A DNA stretch of 64,000 bases from Lachnospiraceae bacterium (GCA_017618195.1 JAFZUW010000066.1:1-64000), one strand, 5' to 3'. Counted from the stretch's first letter, positions 39,889 to 49,261 are shown. Made by a program: numbers and translations. The notes: generated from the letters alone by a model not told the origin.

Positions 39889-39908
39889 CCGTGAAAGAAT
39901 GATAGACT
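39880..39908 (+). promoter_or_regulatory. promoter of the PAQR gene
   Basis: TTGCAT at 39880-39885, 17 bases, TAGACT at 39903-39908. Confidence 0.6.
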
Positions 39909-39939
39909 ATGACATGTAGTAATGAAAACTACATGTCAT
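39909..39939. promoter_or_regulatory. perfect 12-base inverted repeat at the start site
   Basis: ATGACATGTAGT (39909-39920) and ACTACATGTCAT (39928-39939), loop of seven. It begins right after the -10 box, so it covers the probable transcription start, a common place for a repressor. A second dyad, TTATGAGAC (39948-39956) with GTCTCATAA (39967-39975), follows. Confidence 0.65.
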
Positions 39940-40006
39940 TATTGCTGTTATGAGACAGATGGGAAGGTCTCATAAAAAAACAGCTGTTCAAAGGGGATAA
40001 AACGGA

Positions 40007-40678
40007 ATGAAGAGAACACCGTTACGGGAGAGAGAATTCCCGGATTATACGAGGGGCGAAGAGATTTTCAACATGGTATCGCACATTGTCGGAGCGGCGA
40101 TTGCGATTGCAATCACGGTACTCTGCATCGTCATGGGCGCGTCGCATCACAACGCGTGGGCGGTTGTTTCGGGAGCCATCTACGGCAGCACGATGATCAT
40201 CATGTTTACGGTTTCCTCAATCTATCACGGACTGCATGAGAACATGGGCAAGCAGGTGATGCGGGTCATTGACCATTGCGACATCTATTGTCTGATCGCA
40301 GGCACTTATACGCCGATCCTGCTCGCGGCGCTCAGGCCGGAATATCCGGGGCTGGCGTGGACCGTGTTCGGCATCGAATGGGGCTGCTGCGTATTTGCCA
40401 TAGTATTGAAATCGATCGATCTGGAGCGGTTTGACAAACCCACATTTGTCCTTTACCTGACAATGGGATGGGCGGTAATCGCCTGCGTGAAGCCGGTAAT
40501 CGAAGTGATCTCCTGGAAGGGCTTCATGTGGATTCTGCTCGGCGGAATTTCCTTCTCCGTCGGCGCGGTTTTATATGCGCTCGGACCGAAGATCCGCTAC
40601 TTCCACAGCGTCTTCCATATCTTCGTGGACATCGGCTGTCTGCTGCAGTTTTTCGGAATACTGTTCTATGTGCTTTAA
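40007..40678 (+). CDS. PAQR / hemolysin III family membrane protein
   Basis: A protein of 223 residues with seven hydrophobic segments. The family marks are Glu-Glu-Ile-Phe-Asn-Met-Val-Ser-His-Ile-Val-Gly-Ala near residue 18, Ser-Ser-Ile-Tyr-His-Gly-Leu near 70 (metal-binding Ser and His), Asp-His-Cys-Asp-Ile-Tyr near 88, and Phe-His-Ser-Val-Phe-His-Ile-Phe-Val near 203 with two more His. Eukaryotic members are adiponectin receptors with ceramidase-like zinc sites. Bacterial ones (YqfA, TrhA) affect membrane fluidity and were once called hemolysins. It has its own promoter under two dyads. Confidence 0.92.
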   Translation: MKRTPLREREFPDYTRGEEIFNMVSHIVGAAIAIAITVLCIVMGASHHNAWAVVSGAIYGSTMIIMFTVSSIYHGLHENMGKQVMRVIDHCDIYCLIAGTYTPILLAALRPEYPGLAWTVFGIEWGCCVFAIVLKSIDLERFDKPTFVLYLTMGWAVIACVKPVIEVISWKGFMWILLGGISFSVGAVLYALGPKIRYFHSVFHIFVDIGCLLQFFGILFYVL

Positions 40679-40735
40679 AGTCCGGCCGGCAGTTCCGACG
40701 GACTCGGACAATAATAAGGGAGAGGGAATAATGAT

Positions 40736-42325
40736 ATGAAACACGGACGACGGAAAGCCGCAAAACTGATTGCCGCGGTTTTGATCATGACTTTTATGAC
40801 GGCAATGCCTGCCGGCTGCGGTAAAGGAAAGAATTCTACAAAGAACAGGGACGAGGTTTCTGTAACACCGACAGTCACGGATGTTCCGACAGACGAACCC
40901 ACGAAAGAACCGACAGCGGCTCCCACAGCCGAGCCGACACCGGCACCGACCGAAGAGCCGACCGTTACTCCGACCGAAGAACCTTCGGAACCGATTGAAT
41001 ACGGTAATCTGACGGAGTACTTAGATAATCCGGCATCGGAAGTAATCTCCATGATTAACCGCGATTACCGGTTTGAGTATTGGGGGAAGGATCATGCGGA
41101 TATTTATTCGGGCGGGGTGATCACATTTGACGGAATCGTATACTTCGGAGTGTCTTACGGCGAACAATTTGATTCTTCGAATTATGTTTCGACAATTATC
41201 ATTGACAATAAAGCGCCGGAAGCCCGCGGTTTAAATATCGGAAGAGGAATGAAGGCCGGGATGACTTATGCGGAACTCAAGAAAATCATGGGCGATGATT
41301 TGTCCGTACCGGTTGCTTATCATGACGGCGCAGAATATGAGGCTTCCGGATACTACATAGAAGCGCGTTATGGTTTTCTTTGGAAACAGTCTCCGGCCCT
41401 TGCTGAAAAGCAGGCGGATGTTGTGATGATCGGCGATTATTTCAACAGAGAATATATGCCGAAGGAATCGATTACGGATTATATTGAGGCCAACAAAACG
41501 CTTCTTGAAGAGCATAAAGCACAGTATCTCGCGGAACTTCGTTCCCAATGGAAATATGCTCCCGTACAAAAAAGCGCATACCTTACGACTGTTCAGTTAG
41601 ACGGACACAATAAGGCGGAAATATATGAAGCTGCGTCATTCGGACATGCGCCGACTTACGGTGTGAAGAAGGATGAAGACGATCGTGTCGTTGATCTGTC
41701 CTTTACGGGAGTGGATGATAAGGCGGAACTGTACAATTATTATCTTGTATTGAATCTTATTTCGGATGGACAGTATGTCAAGTCCGAATACTATTCAAAC
41801 GGTTCCTACAATACATGGCCTCCGGAAGTGGGCACCTATTCGGAGGACAGCATGTATTGCGGGATTGTCCGGGGGGCTGAATATAATGCGGAAGCGGAAG
41901 CGCTCAGAAGCATCATCGGAATCCCCGGGGAACAGAAGGATTCGGTAATATACACCGTAAACTGCAGAAGGCCGGTGAGTGAACCGGATGTCTATTGGTC
42001 TGCCAACATCAGTGCGCAATACTTAAACGACAGTAAGACTCCGTTTGCGGTTACCACATATCTGTCATATGAGTCGAACGACGGCGGAACCGAAGATGAA
42101 GAATGGTATAATGCGGACGGAAAGCCGCTCTTTGAGGGAGCCAAAATGCTTCGTGAAGGCACCGGAGAGTTATACGGACGTAAGTTCTATTGGGCCTTAA
42201 ATGAGACAAGCTCGGGTTTGCAGTATGTAAGTATTGAAATTATAAGAGAGGAATCCGCTTTATACAGAAAATACCTTATAGTTGACGGATGTCTGGTTCT
42301 GTTTGACAGCGAAGTTGTGGTGTGA
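40736..42325 (+). CDS. lipoprotein with Thr-Pro-Glu linker, unknown function
   Basis: A protein of 529 residues. A basic signal peptide ends in Met-Pro-Ala-Gly-Cys, lipidated Cys near residue 28. A linker of about 55 residues follows, rich in Thr, Pro and Glu (about 42-85). The outer part seems to hold two units: the first (about 90-240) contains Gly-Met-Thr-Tyr-Ala-Glu-Leu-Lys, a phrase also found in clan-wide SmpA/OmlA-like small domains; the second (about 270-529) is beta-rich with many Tyr. I do not recognise the whole. AAGGGAGAGGG precedes the ATG at 40736. The last third of the gene is lower in GC than the neighbours. Confidence 0.75.
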   Translation: MKHGRRKAAKLIAAVLIMTFMTAMPAGCGKGKNSTKNRDEVSVTPTVTDVPTDEPTKEPTAAPTAEPTPAPTEEPTVTPTEEPSEPIEYGNLTEYLDNPASEVISMINRDYRFEYWGKDHADIYSGGVITFDGIVYFGVSYGEQFDSSNYVSTIIIDNKAPEARGLNIGRGMKAGMTYAELKKIMGDDLSVPVAYHDGAEYEASGYYIEARYGFLWKQSPALAEKQADVVMIGDYFNREYMPKESITDYIEANKTLLEEHKAQYLAELRSQWKYAPVQKSAYLTTVQLDGHNKAEIYEAASFGHAPTYGVKKDEDDRVVDLSFTGVDDKAELYNYYLVLNLISDGQYVKSEYYSNGSYNTWPPEVGTYSEDSMYCGIVRGAEYNAEAEALRSIIGIPGEQKDSVIYTVNCRRPVSEPDVYWSANISAQYLNDSKTPFAVTTYLSYESNDGGTEDEEWYNADGKPLFEGAKMLREGTGELYGRKFYWALNETSSGLQYVSIEIIREESALYRKYLIVDGCLVLFDSEVVV

Positions 42326-42375
42326 CATTTTCCCGAATCTGTTCGTAACGGATTTCAGATTATGACAGAAATAAC

Positions 42376-42412
42376 AGCCCGGCCGGAGCGTAACCGCTCT
42401 GACCGGGCTTTT
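42376..42412 (+). terminator. intrinsic terminator
   Basis: Stem AGCCCGG (42376-42382) with CCGGGCT (42403-42409), extended by an inner stem CGGAGCG/CGCTCTG, followed by TTTT. Confidence 0.85.
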
Positions 42413-42497
42413 GCGTGTCTCAGGGGACTGCCCGTCAGTTGTGAGAGGCGGGCTCCCGTCAGCTTTTTATGATACAGCGGTGAATGTTAGGAGGAGT

Positions 42498-42572
42498 ATG
42501 ACAGAACGGAGGTTTTACCGGAAGTACAGATGTCTGTTCCGCAGACTTGGTTTGGCGATTCTGCCATGTTAA
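42498..42572 (+). CDS. possible small protein, 24 aa
   Basis: TAGGAGGAG sits directly before ATG 42498; the frame ends with TAA at 42570-42572. The peptide is basic and aromatic (Arg-Arg-Phe-Tyr-Arg-Lys-Tyr-Arg-Cys early on, then a short hydrophobic end with Pro-Cys). An inverted repeat starts inside its last codons. The strong ribosome site is the main support. Confidence 0.3.
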   Translation: MTERRFYRKYRCLFRRLGLAILPC

Positions 42573-42797
42573 AATATTGAAAATAAACATGTTTGGCAGA
42601 AAAACAAATGGGGCTGGTGCGTGCAGGGTATTGGTTTGTGACAGTTAAGCCGTTTAGCACTAAGACAGTTTTAAGGCGTATTTTGCGATAATGAAAGAGA
42701 ATGGTTTTACAAGTGAACCTGCAGCTTTTTCAGGAAGTGCCGGTGTTCCGTCCGGTGGAAATTGAAAATACAAAATAATTGCAATAGAGGATTGCTT

Positions 42798-42851
42798 ATG
42801 AAAAGGATAGCAGTATATGGTGGGGGAATAGTTCTTTTCTGGGGGTATTGA
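42798..42851 (+). pseudogene. possible truncated gene start, 17 codons
   Basis: AGAGGA precedes ATG 42798. The first residues, Met-Lys-Arg-Ile-Ala-Val-Tyr-Gly-Gly-Gly-Ile, look like the start of a nucleotide-binding protein, and a stop comes at 42849-42851 with no continuation in other frames. It could be the remnant of a larger gene or a chance ORF. Confidence 0.2.
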
Positions 42852-42903
42852 GAGCGGAGGGTTATAAGCATTTACTTTACAAGGCGTTACAAAAGAGTAG
42901 CTG

Positions 42904-42947
42904 AAAAGACTGCCATGACAGGATGATATGTCGATGGCAGTCTTTTT
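42904..42947. terminator. two-way terminator before tyrS end
   Basis: AAAAGACTGCCAT (42904-42916) pairs with ATGGCAGTCTTTT (42934-42946); an inner GACA/TGTC extends the stem. A run on the left, T run on the right. On the minus strand it ends tyrS. Confidence 0.92.
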
Positions 42948-42995
42948 GATACCGGTGTTTCGGCAGCTTCTTGGATGCTTATAAGAAACAGCGGA

Positions 42996-44216
42996 TTATT
43001 TCAGTACAACCTTCTTAAAGTTCTTCTTGCCTCTCTTTACGAGCAGGCCTGCCTGACACTGTTCCTTCGTGAACGTTGCCTTGAAGTCGGTAACCTTCTC
43101 GCCGTCAACAAGCACACCGCCCTGCTCGACATTGCGGCGTCCTTCGGAACGGGTAGGAGCGAGACCGGACTTCACGAGGATCGAGACGATGTCGATCACG
43201 CCGTCGGTGAAATCTTCATCGGAAAGAGGCGCCTCAGGAGCATCTTCAGCACTTCCTGCACCAAAGAGGGAACGGGCCTGTTCCTTTGCCTTGACGGCTT
43301 CTTCCTCGCCGTGAACGAGCTTGGTGAGCTCGAACGCGAGAATCTCCTTTGCCTCATTGAGCTGGCTTCCTTCCCAGCTGCTCATCTTGTCGATCTCTTC
43401 AAGCGGCAGGAACGTCAGCATGCGGATGCAGTTCATAACGTCGGCGTCCGCAACGTTTCTCCAGTACTGGAAGAACTCGAACGGAGAGGTCTTCTCCGGA
43501 TCCAGCCATACGGCACCCTTCTCGGTCTTGCCCATCTTCTTGCCTTCGGAGTTGAGAAGGAGAGTGATGGTCATCGCGGAAGCGTCTTTGCCGAGCTTTC
43601 TGCGGATCAGTTCGGTACCGCCGAGCATGTTGCTCCACTGGTCGTCTCCGCCGAACTGCAGGTTGCAGCCGTAATCCTGGAAGAGTCTGTAGAAGTCGTA
43701 GCTCTGCATGATCATGTAGTTGAATTCAAGGAACGTAAGTCCGCGCTCCATACGCTGCTTGTAGCACTCGGCCGTCAGCATGCGGTTAACGGAGAAATGC
43801 GGGCCGACTTCGCGAAGCAGCTCAACGTAGTTGAGGTCGAGGAGCCAGTCGGCGTTGTTGACGATCATCGCTTTGCCGTCGCTGAAGTCGATGAAACGCG
43901 CCATCTGTTTCTTGAAGCATTCGATGTTGTGGTCGATCTGCTCTTTGGTGAGCATCTTACGCATATCGGTCTTTCCGGAAGGATCGCCGATCATGCCGGT
44001 GCCGCCGCCGAGAAGGGCAATCGGCTTGTTGCCTGCCATCTGCAGGCGCTTCATCAGGCAGAGAGCCATAAAGTGTCCTACATGAAGGCTGTCTGCGGTG
44101 GGGTCAAATCCGATGTAGAAGGTTGCTTTGCCTTCGTTGATCAGGTTTGAAACCAGTTCTTCGTCCGTAACCTGCGCGATGAGGCCGCGGGCTTTCAGTT
44201 CGTCGTAAATTTTCAT
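42996..44216 (-). CDS. tyrS: tyrosyl-tRNA synthetase
   Basis: TyrS, 406 residues, charges tRNA-Tyr. The class I HIGH-type motif is His-Val-Gly-His near residue 46 after Gly-Phe-Asp-Pro-Thr-Ala-Asp-Ser-Leu. The KMSKS-type loop is Lys-Met-Gly-Lys-Thr near 229. The C-terminal RNA-binding S4 domain covers about 340-406. The length is normal for bacterial TyrS (TyrRS-S). GGAGGTTACC precedes the start at 44216. A T-box leader controls it, so synthesis should rise when tRNA-Tyr is uncharged. Confidence 0.97.
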   Translation of the reverse strand: MKIYDELKARGLIAQVTDEELVSNLINEGKATFYIGFDPTADSLHVGHFMALCLMKRLQMAGNKPIALLGGGTGMIGDPSGKTDMRKMLTKEQIDHNIECFKKQMARFIDFSDGKAMIVNNADWLLDLNYVELLREVGPHFSVNRMLTAECYKQRMERGLTFLEFNYMIMQSYDFYRLFQDYGCNLQFGGDDQWSNMLGGTELIRRKLGKDASAMTITLLLNSEGKKMGKTEKGAVWLDPEKTSPFEFFQYWRNVADADVMNCIRMLTFLPLEEIDKMSSWEGSQLNEAKEILAFELTKLVHGEEEAVKAKEQARSLFGAGSAEDAPEAPLSDEDFTDGVIDIVSILVKSGLAPTRSEGRRNVEQGGVLVDGEKVTDFKATFTKEQCQAGLLVKRGKKNFKKVVLK

Positions 44217-44269
44217 GGTAACCTCCTTCTTGCCGTATCCTGAAAACGATACGGTCTGCGTCCTGTGAC

Positions 44270-44556
44270 GCCGTGAATAAAAATACCCCCGTCCTGTTAA
44301 AGGACGAGGGGGGGATCTCGTGTTACCACCTTTATTCACACGCGGCTCGCACCGCATGCCTTAACGAGTACGGCAAATGCTACACATCGCATATACTCCC
44401 GCAATATAACGGTTGCAACCGTCGCAGCCTACTCGAAACCTTTCGGTGCGCAGCATCGGGGAGGTATTCCGAAGGTTGTTCCCTGCGCCTCTCACCGACC
44501 GGCTGCTCTCTGTAGGTTCGTGCCAACGTACTATGTCCCATCAAAGCCTTTTGCTT
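44270..44556 (-). ncRNA. tyrosine T-box riboswitch leader of tyrS
   Basis: On the minus strand the leader shows AGAGAGC and GGTGAGAG elements of stem I. A specifier loop GGAATACCTCC follows, with the Tyr codon TAC at 44466-44464. The antiterminator T-box reads AAAGGTGGTAACACGAG (about 44332-44316). The terminator is the stem around CCCCC-GTCCT/AGGAC-GGGGG followed by TATTTTT (about 44310-44277). Uncharged tRNA-Tyr would pair with the specifier and the GGTGG bulge and let transcription pass. Confidence 0.92.
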
Positions 44557-44562
44557 ACCGTG

Positions 44563-44591
44563 ATTATAGAGAGAACGGAACCGTTTGTCAA
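44563..44591 (-). promoter_or_regulatory. promoter of the tyrS T-box transcript
   Basis: On the minus strand TTGACA (44591-44586), 17 bases, TATAAT (44568-44563), a full consensus. GGAAAATG lies immediately upstream of the -35 box. Confidence 0.9.
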
Positions 44592-44687
44592 GCATTTTCC
44601 GAAAAGGGCTGAGCGGGCGGTAACAAAGCGCGCCGGACGGCGGACGGAAGGGGCGGTGCATTTTCCGAAAATCCGACCCGCTTTTAC

Positions 44688-44716
44688 TTGAATAATTGCG
44701 CGTTTTCACATATACT
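44688..44716 (+). promoter_or_regulatory. promoter of the GH25 gene
   Basis: TTGAAT at 44688-44693, 17 bases, TATACT at 44711-44716. Confidence 0.75.
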
Positions 44717-44758
44717 CTTTGTGGGGGTATTACCCAAATAAACAGGATTGGATACAAT

Positions 44759-46429
44759 ATGGAACAGGAAGAAATTATCGGACAACTGAAAAAGCACCTG
44801 AAGCTGTGGAGGACGATTTCGTGGGCGCTGACGATCCTTCTGATCGTTGCGGCGGTGGTGGCTGTTTTCATGTGGCAGCAGACGCAGAAACCCGAGAAGG
44901 AGCCGGAAGAACCGGCACCGACCAGGGCTCTTTACATAGAGAATCCGCAGGAGCGCGTGGACGCGTTTAACCGGGAGAATGAGCATTGCGAGGCAAAGCT
45001 TGAGACGATCCTCGGATGGCAGTACATTACGGTTCAGTACGAAAGCGGCGTGAAGCTGAGCGCCCGGAACGAGTATCCGGTCGTTGAAGGAACGACGCAG
45101 CCGGATACGGCCGAGGGAACGCTTTCGGCAATCCTTTCCGACGGGTCGCGCGTGAAGGAATGTGTGAATAAGATTACCGTCGGAAACATTTTTGAGGCGG
45201 CTTCCGTGCCGACGATCCGCTTTAACGGGATTGATTATCTGCCGGTGGATTCGGCGGACGGAACCTACAACTTCATCAACCTGAAGACGATGGAGGAAGC
45301 GACCTCGGTGAAGTTTGAGGAGCTTGTCAAAAAATACTTTGAAGTGAAGATGAACGAAGAGAACAACGTTTCGGTCAAGGCGGGCGGAGCGGAGTTCATC
45401 TTTGATTCGGATACGGCGGAGGTTTCCCTTCCGGGCTTCCGGATCGAGCGGAATCCGGACGGCCTTTACGTGATCTCCTGCCCGGTCGGTCTCGGGGACG
45501 GAGAGTATATCGGGTATATCGACGGAATGATTGCTCCTTCGGGTGACCGGTACGCATTTATCGAAGCAAAGTTCGGCGCTTATGTCGGACTCGAATATGA
45601 GGATCCCGACAGCACGAAGATCATCAAGCCGATCGCGGAGCCGATCGAGAATCCGGTCGTGCTTTCCGCAACGGGTTCGGGACGGTACTATCTGCCGCGT
45701 TATAAAAACGTATCGAATTACGAGTTCAACTGGGACAATCTGAAGATTTACGACGATGGTTTCCGGGAGATGACGGACGACGAAGGCAACGTGATCTCCA
45801 AGATGGGCATCGACGTTTCGCACCACAACAACAATAAGGGCAAGATCGACTGGCAGCAGGTAAAGGCCGCCGGAATCGATTTCGCGATCATCCGTCTCGG
45901 TTACCGCGGTACGGGCGAGGGAACGCTTGAGCCCGACAACTACGCGGAGGAAAATGTAAAGGGTGCCTCGGCTGCAGGACTTGACATCGGCGTATACTTC
46001 TACACGCAGGCGATCACGGAAGCCGAAGCAATTGCGGAAGCGGATTATCTGCTCAACAAAGTAAAGGAATACGGCGTTGAAGTGAAGCTTCCGATCGTTA
46101 TCGATACCGAACTTTACGAAACGAAGAAGACCGCGCGCGGCAACATGATCAGCCGTGCACAGCGCACGAAGTGCCTGAAGGCTTTCTGTGAGAGAGTCGA
46201 GAAGGCGGGCTACACCCCGATGGTTTACGCGAGCACGCGCTGGTCCATCATGAGCTACGACCGTGACGAACTGGCGAAGTACCCGTTCTGGTTTGCTTTC
46301 TACGGCGAGAAGGTTTCCTACCGCTTTGATTTCTGCATCTGGCAGTACACGAGCGAAGGAAAGGTTCCCGGCATTACCGGTGATGTTGATCTCGACATTA
46401 TGCTGATGGAACCGAAGATGCAGCAATAG
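44759..46429 (+). CDS. membrane-anchored GH25 muramidase (lysozyme)
   Basis: A protein of 556 residues. A cytoplasmic start is followed by one membrane segment (about 18-40) and a large outer part of about 300 residues of unknown fold, with Val-Arg and Gly-Asp-Gly repeats. The C-terminal GH25 domain covers about 345-556: Met-Gly-Ile-Asp-Val-Ser-His-His-Asn (catalytic Asp), Ile-Asp-Trp-Gln-Gln-Val-Lys, Ile-Ile-Arg-Leu-Gly-Tyr-Arg, Val-Ile-Asp-Thr-Glu-Leu (second acid), and Ile-Trp-Gln-Tyr near the end. It should cut the MurNAc-GlcNAc bonds of peptidoglycan at the cell surface. The ribosome site (AGGATTGG) is weak. It is divergent from tyrS. Confidence 0.9.
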   Translation: MEQEEIIGQLKKHLKLWRTISWALTILLIVAAVVAVFMWQQTQKPEKEPEEPAPTRALYIENPQERVDAFNRENEHCEAKLETILGWQYITVQYESGVKLSARNEYPVVEGTTQPDTAEGTLSAILSDGSRVKECVNKITVGNIFEAASVPTIRFNGIDYLPVDSADGTYNFINLKTMEEATSVKFEELVKKYFEVKMNEENNVSVKAGGAEFIFDSDTAEVSLPGFRIERNPDGLYVISCPVGLGDGEYIGYIDGMIAPSGDRYAFIEAKFGAYVGLEYEDPDSTKIIKPIAEPIENPVVLSATGSGRYYLPRYKNVSNYEFNWDNLKIYDDGFREMTDDEGNVISKMGIDVSHHNNNKGKIDWQQVKAAGIDFAIIRLGYRGTGEGTLEPDNYAEENVKGASAAGLDIGVYFYTQAITEAEAIAEADYLLNKVKEYGVEVKLPIVIDTELYETKKTARGNMISRAQRTKCLKAFCERVEKAGYTPMVYASTRWSIMSYDRDELAKYPFWFAFYGEKVSYRFDFCIWQYTSEGKVPGITGDVDLDIMLMEPKMQQ

Positions 46430-46444
46430 ATTGATGATTTGAAA

Positions 46445-46509
46445 CACGGTTTCGGACACTGTCTTTCCGGAAAATGCGACGGAGGGCTTGACATTTGTCC
46501 GAGACCGTG
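46445..46509. promoter_or_regulatory. 14-base inverted repeat around the clpB promoter
   Basis: CACGGTTTCGGACA (46445-46458) and TGTCCGAGACCGTG (46496-46509), 13 of 14 positions complementary, centres 51 bases apart. The right arm lies between the -35 and -10 boxes. It matches neither the CIRCE element nor the CtsR heptad repeat, the usual controls of clpB. Confidence 0.6.
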
Positions 46510-46516
46510 TTATGTT
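46488..46516 (+). promoter_or_regulatory. promoter of clpB
   Basis: TTGACA at 46488-46493, 17 bases, TATGTT at 46511-46516. The leader is about 150 bases and contains a short hairpin (CGGGA/TCCCG near 46637-46650). Confidence 0.75.
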
Positions 46517-46670
46517 ATATTTGTGCTATGAGATATAGAACAACTAAAGCAGAAAAATGTTGTGTCAAGCGAGCGGAATCGCCGATAAAGCGGTGACAGC
46601 GTTTCGCCGGCATGACGCAGAAAATTACAGATTACCGGGAGAGTATCCCGTTTGAGAAGAAGGTGATGGT

Positions 46671-49253
46671 ATGAACATCAACAAGTTTACGCAGAAATCT
46701 TTGGAAGCGGTTCAGCAAAGTGAGAGAATCGCATACGATTACGGTAATCCGGAGATCCGTTCGGAGCACCTTTTGTATGCCCTTTTGAAGGACCCTGAGG
46801 GACTTATCCCGAAGCTTCTCGGAAAGATGGAGATCACGGTCGAAGTATTGGCCGCGCAGGTTAAGGGCGTGATTGAGCGTCAGCCGAGAGTGCAGGGCGG
46901 CAATACCGGCATTTCCCAGGGACTCAATAAGGTGTTGATCTATGCCGAGGACGAGGCAAAGGGCATGGGCGACTCCTACGTCAGCGTGGAGCACCTGTTC
47001 CTGTCGCTTTTAAAGTATGCCGAAAGGGAGACCGCGGCTTTGTTCCGCGACTTCCGGATTACGAGAGAGGACTTTTTGAAGGCTCTCGCAACGGTCCGCG
47101 GCAACCAGCAGGTCAACACCGACAATCCCGAGGCTACCTATGATACCCTCGAAAAATACGGCTACGATCTCGTGGAGCGTGCCCGTGCGCAGAAGCTGGA
47201 TCCGGTTATCGGACGTGATTCCGAAATACGTAACGTGATCCGTATCCTTTCCCGTAAGACGAAGAACAACCCCGTTCTGATCGGTGAACCCGGCGTCGGC
47301 AAGACCGCCGTTGTAGAGGGACTGGCACAGCGTATCGTAAACGGAGACGTGCCGGAGGGACTGCGCGACAAGATTCTGTTCTCGCTTGATATGAGCGCGC
47401 TTGTCGCCGGAGCCAAATACCGCGGCGAGTTCGAGGAACGTCTGAAGGCGGTTCTTGAAGAAGTGAAGAAGAGTAACGGCAGGATCATCCTGTTTATCGA
47501 TGAGCTGCATACCATCGTCGGAGCCGGCAAGACCGACGGCGCGATGGATGCGGGCAATATGTTAAAGCCGATGCTTGCAAGAGGCGAACTGCACTGTATC
47601 GGCGCGACCACGCTCAATGAATACCGTCAGTATGTGGAAAAGGACGCGGCGCTTGAACGCCGATTCCAGCCGGTACTGGTGGATGAGCCGACGGTGGAGG
47701 ATACGATCTCCATCCTGCGTGGTCTGAAAGAACGTTATGAAGTATTCCACGGCGTTAAGATTGCGGACAACGCGCTTGTGAGCGCGGCAGTCCTTTCGCA
47801 CCGCTACATTTCGGACCGTTTCCTTCCGGATAAGGCGATTGACCTTGTCGATGAAGCATGCGCTCTCATAAAGACCGAGCTTGACTCGATGCCGACCGAG
47901 ATGGACGACATGCGCCGTTCGATCATGCAACTTGAGATCGAGGCCGCGGCACTCCGCAAGGAGTCCGACCCCGCGTCCGCGGAGCGTCTTGCCGCGATTG
48001 AGAAGGAGATGCAGGAGAAGAAAGACACATTTGCCGTAAAGAAGGCGCAATGGGATTCCGAGAAGGAAGCAATCGAGAAGATCCGCCGCATCAAGGAAGA
48101 GCAGGAGGAAGTCAGCAAGCAGATCGCGGAAGCGGAGCGGAGCTACAACCTCGAGAAGGCGGCCGAGCTGAAATACGGCAAGCTGCCGAAGCTGGCGCAG
48201 GAGCTGGCGGACGCCGAAGCGAAGACCAAAGGAGCCGATGACGCACTCGTTCACGAGACCGTGGACGAGGACGAAATCGCTAAGATCGTGTCCCGCTGGA
48301 CCGGCATTCCGGTTGCGAAGCTGACCGAAGGCGAGCGCCAGAAGACCCTTCGGCTCGGAGAACTGCTGCATCAGCGCGTGATCGGTCAGGACGAAGCCGT
48401 AACGAGGGTGACGGAGGCAATCCTCCGCTCAAAAGCAGGTATCAAAGACCCGACCAAACCGATCGGCTCAATGCTGTTCCTCGGACCTACCGGTGTCGGT
48501 AAGACCGAGCTTGCGAAGGCATTGGCGGAGGCTCTGTTCGACAACGAGCAGAACATGGTCCGTATCGATATGAGTGAATACATGGAGAAGCACAGCGTCG
48601 CGAGACTGATCGGCGCGCCTCCCGGATACGTCGGCTACGACGAGGGCGGCCAGCTGACCGAAGCGGTGCGCAGAAAGCCTTATTCGGTTGTTCTGTTCGA
48701 TGAGGTGGAGAAGGCGCATCCCGACGTGTTCAACGTGCTCCTGCAGGTACTCGATGACGGCCGGATCACCGACTCGAAGGGCCGTACGGTCGACTTCAAA
48801 AACACGATCCTCATTATGACGTCGAACCTCGGAGCGGATTATCTTCTGGACGGCATCCGTTCGGACGGAACGATTTCCGAAGAGAGCAGAACCATGGTTC
48901 AGAACGAACTCAGAACGCATTTCCGTCCGGAGTTTCTGAACCGTCTTGATGAGATCATCATGTTCAAGCCGCTTACGAAGGACAACATCAACGGCATCAT
49001 CGAACTGCTGATGAAGGATCTGAACGAACGGCTGCATGACCAGCGGATCACCGTGAAACTGACGCCGGAGGCAGTCGCATTTGCCGTTGATTCCGCATAC
49101 GATCCGATCTACGGCGCAAGACCGTTGAAACGGTATATCCAGCGTAATGTCGAGACGATGAGCGCGAAGCTGATCTTAAGCGGAGACGTTCAGCCGGGCG
49201 ATACGATCCTGCTCGATGTTCAAAACGGTGAATTTACCGCAAAAAAGGCGTAA
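46671..49253 (+). CDS. clpB: ClpB disaggregase (Hsp100)
   Basis: ClpB, 860 residues, a hexameric ATPase that pulls proteins out of aggregates together with DnaK. The N domain (1-145) precedes NBD1, with Walker A Gly-Glu-Pro-Gly-Val-Gly-Lys-Thr near 203 and Walker B Leu-Phe-Ile-Asp-Glu-Leu. The coiled-coil middle domain (about 400-520) is what separates ClpB from ClpA and ClpC. NBD2 has Gly-Pro-Thr-Gly-Val-Gly-Lys-Thr near 605 and Leu-Phe-Asp-Glu-Val-Glu. Both ATP sites are intact. The ribosome site is AAGGTGAT. The promoter carries an unfamiliar dyad and the gene is followed by a terminator. Confidence 0.97.
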   Translation: MNINKFTQKSLEAVQQSERIAYDYGNPEIRSEHLLYALLKDPEGLIPKLLGKMEITVEVLAAQVKGVIERQPRVQGGNTGISQGLNKVLIYAEDEAKGMGDSYVSVEHLFLSLLKYAERETAALFRDFRITREDFLKALATVRGNQQVNTDNPEATYDTLEKYGYDLVERARAQKLDPVIGRDSEIRNVIRILSRKTKNNPVLIGEPGVGKTAVVEGLAQRIVNGDVPEGLRDKILFSLDMSALVAGAKYRGEFEERLKAVLEEVKKSNGRIILFIDELHTIVGAGKTDGAMDAGNMLKPMLARGELHCIGATTLNEYRQYVEKDAALERRFQPVLVDEPTVEDTISILRGLKERYEVFHGVKIADNALVSAAVLSHRYISDRFLPDKAIDLVDEACALIKTELDSMPTEMDDMRRSIMQLEIEAAALRKESDPASAERLAAIEKEMQEKKDTFAVKKAQWDSEKEAIEKIRRIKEEQEEVSKQIAEAERSYNLEKAAELKYGKLPKLAQELADAEAKTKGADDALVHETVDEDEIAKIVSRWTGIPVAKLTEGERQKTLRLGELLHQRVIGQDEAVTRVTEAILRSKAGIKDPTKPIGSMLFLGPTGVGKTELAKALAEALFDNEQNMVRIDMSEYMEKHSVARLIGAPPGYVGYDEGGQLTEAVRRKPYSVVLFDEVEKAHPDVFNVLLQVLDDGRITDSKGRTVDFKNTILIMTSNLGADYLLDGIRSDGTISEESRTMVQNELRTHFRPEFLNRLDEIIMFKPLTKDNINGIIELLMKDLNERLHDQRITVKLTPEAVAFAVDSAYDPIYGARPLKRYIQRNVETMSAKLILSGDVQPGDTILLDVQNGEFTAKKA

Positions 49254-49261
49254 CGGAGGCT

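Larger units (their letters stand above)
42413..42995. other. gene-poor stretch with two tiny ORFs and a terminator
   Basis: No gene of normal size. It holds a 24-residue ORF with a strong ribosome site (42498), an inverted repeat around TTCTGCCA/TGGCAGAA (42559-42601), a 17-residue ORF (42798) and a long two-way terminator (42904). The GC content is visibly lower than in the surroundings. This may be the remains of one or two genes. Confidence 0.5.

Noticed and set aside
44684-46459. Open frame of 591 codons on the minus strand
   Set aside because: It is antisense to the GH25 gene and has no ribosome site or recognisable domain.
46430-46670. CIRCE or CtsR site before clpB
   Set aside because: I searched by eye for TTAGCACTC-N9-GAGTGCTAA and for tandem GGTCAAA and found neither; the dyad present differs from both.
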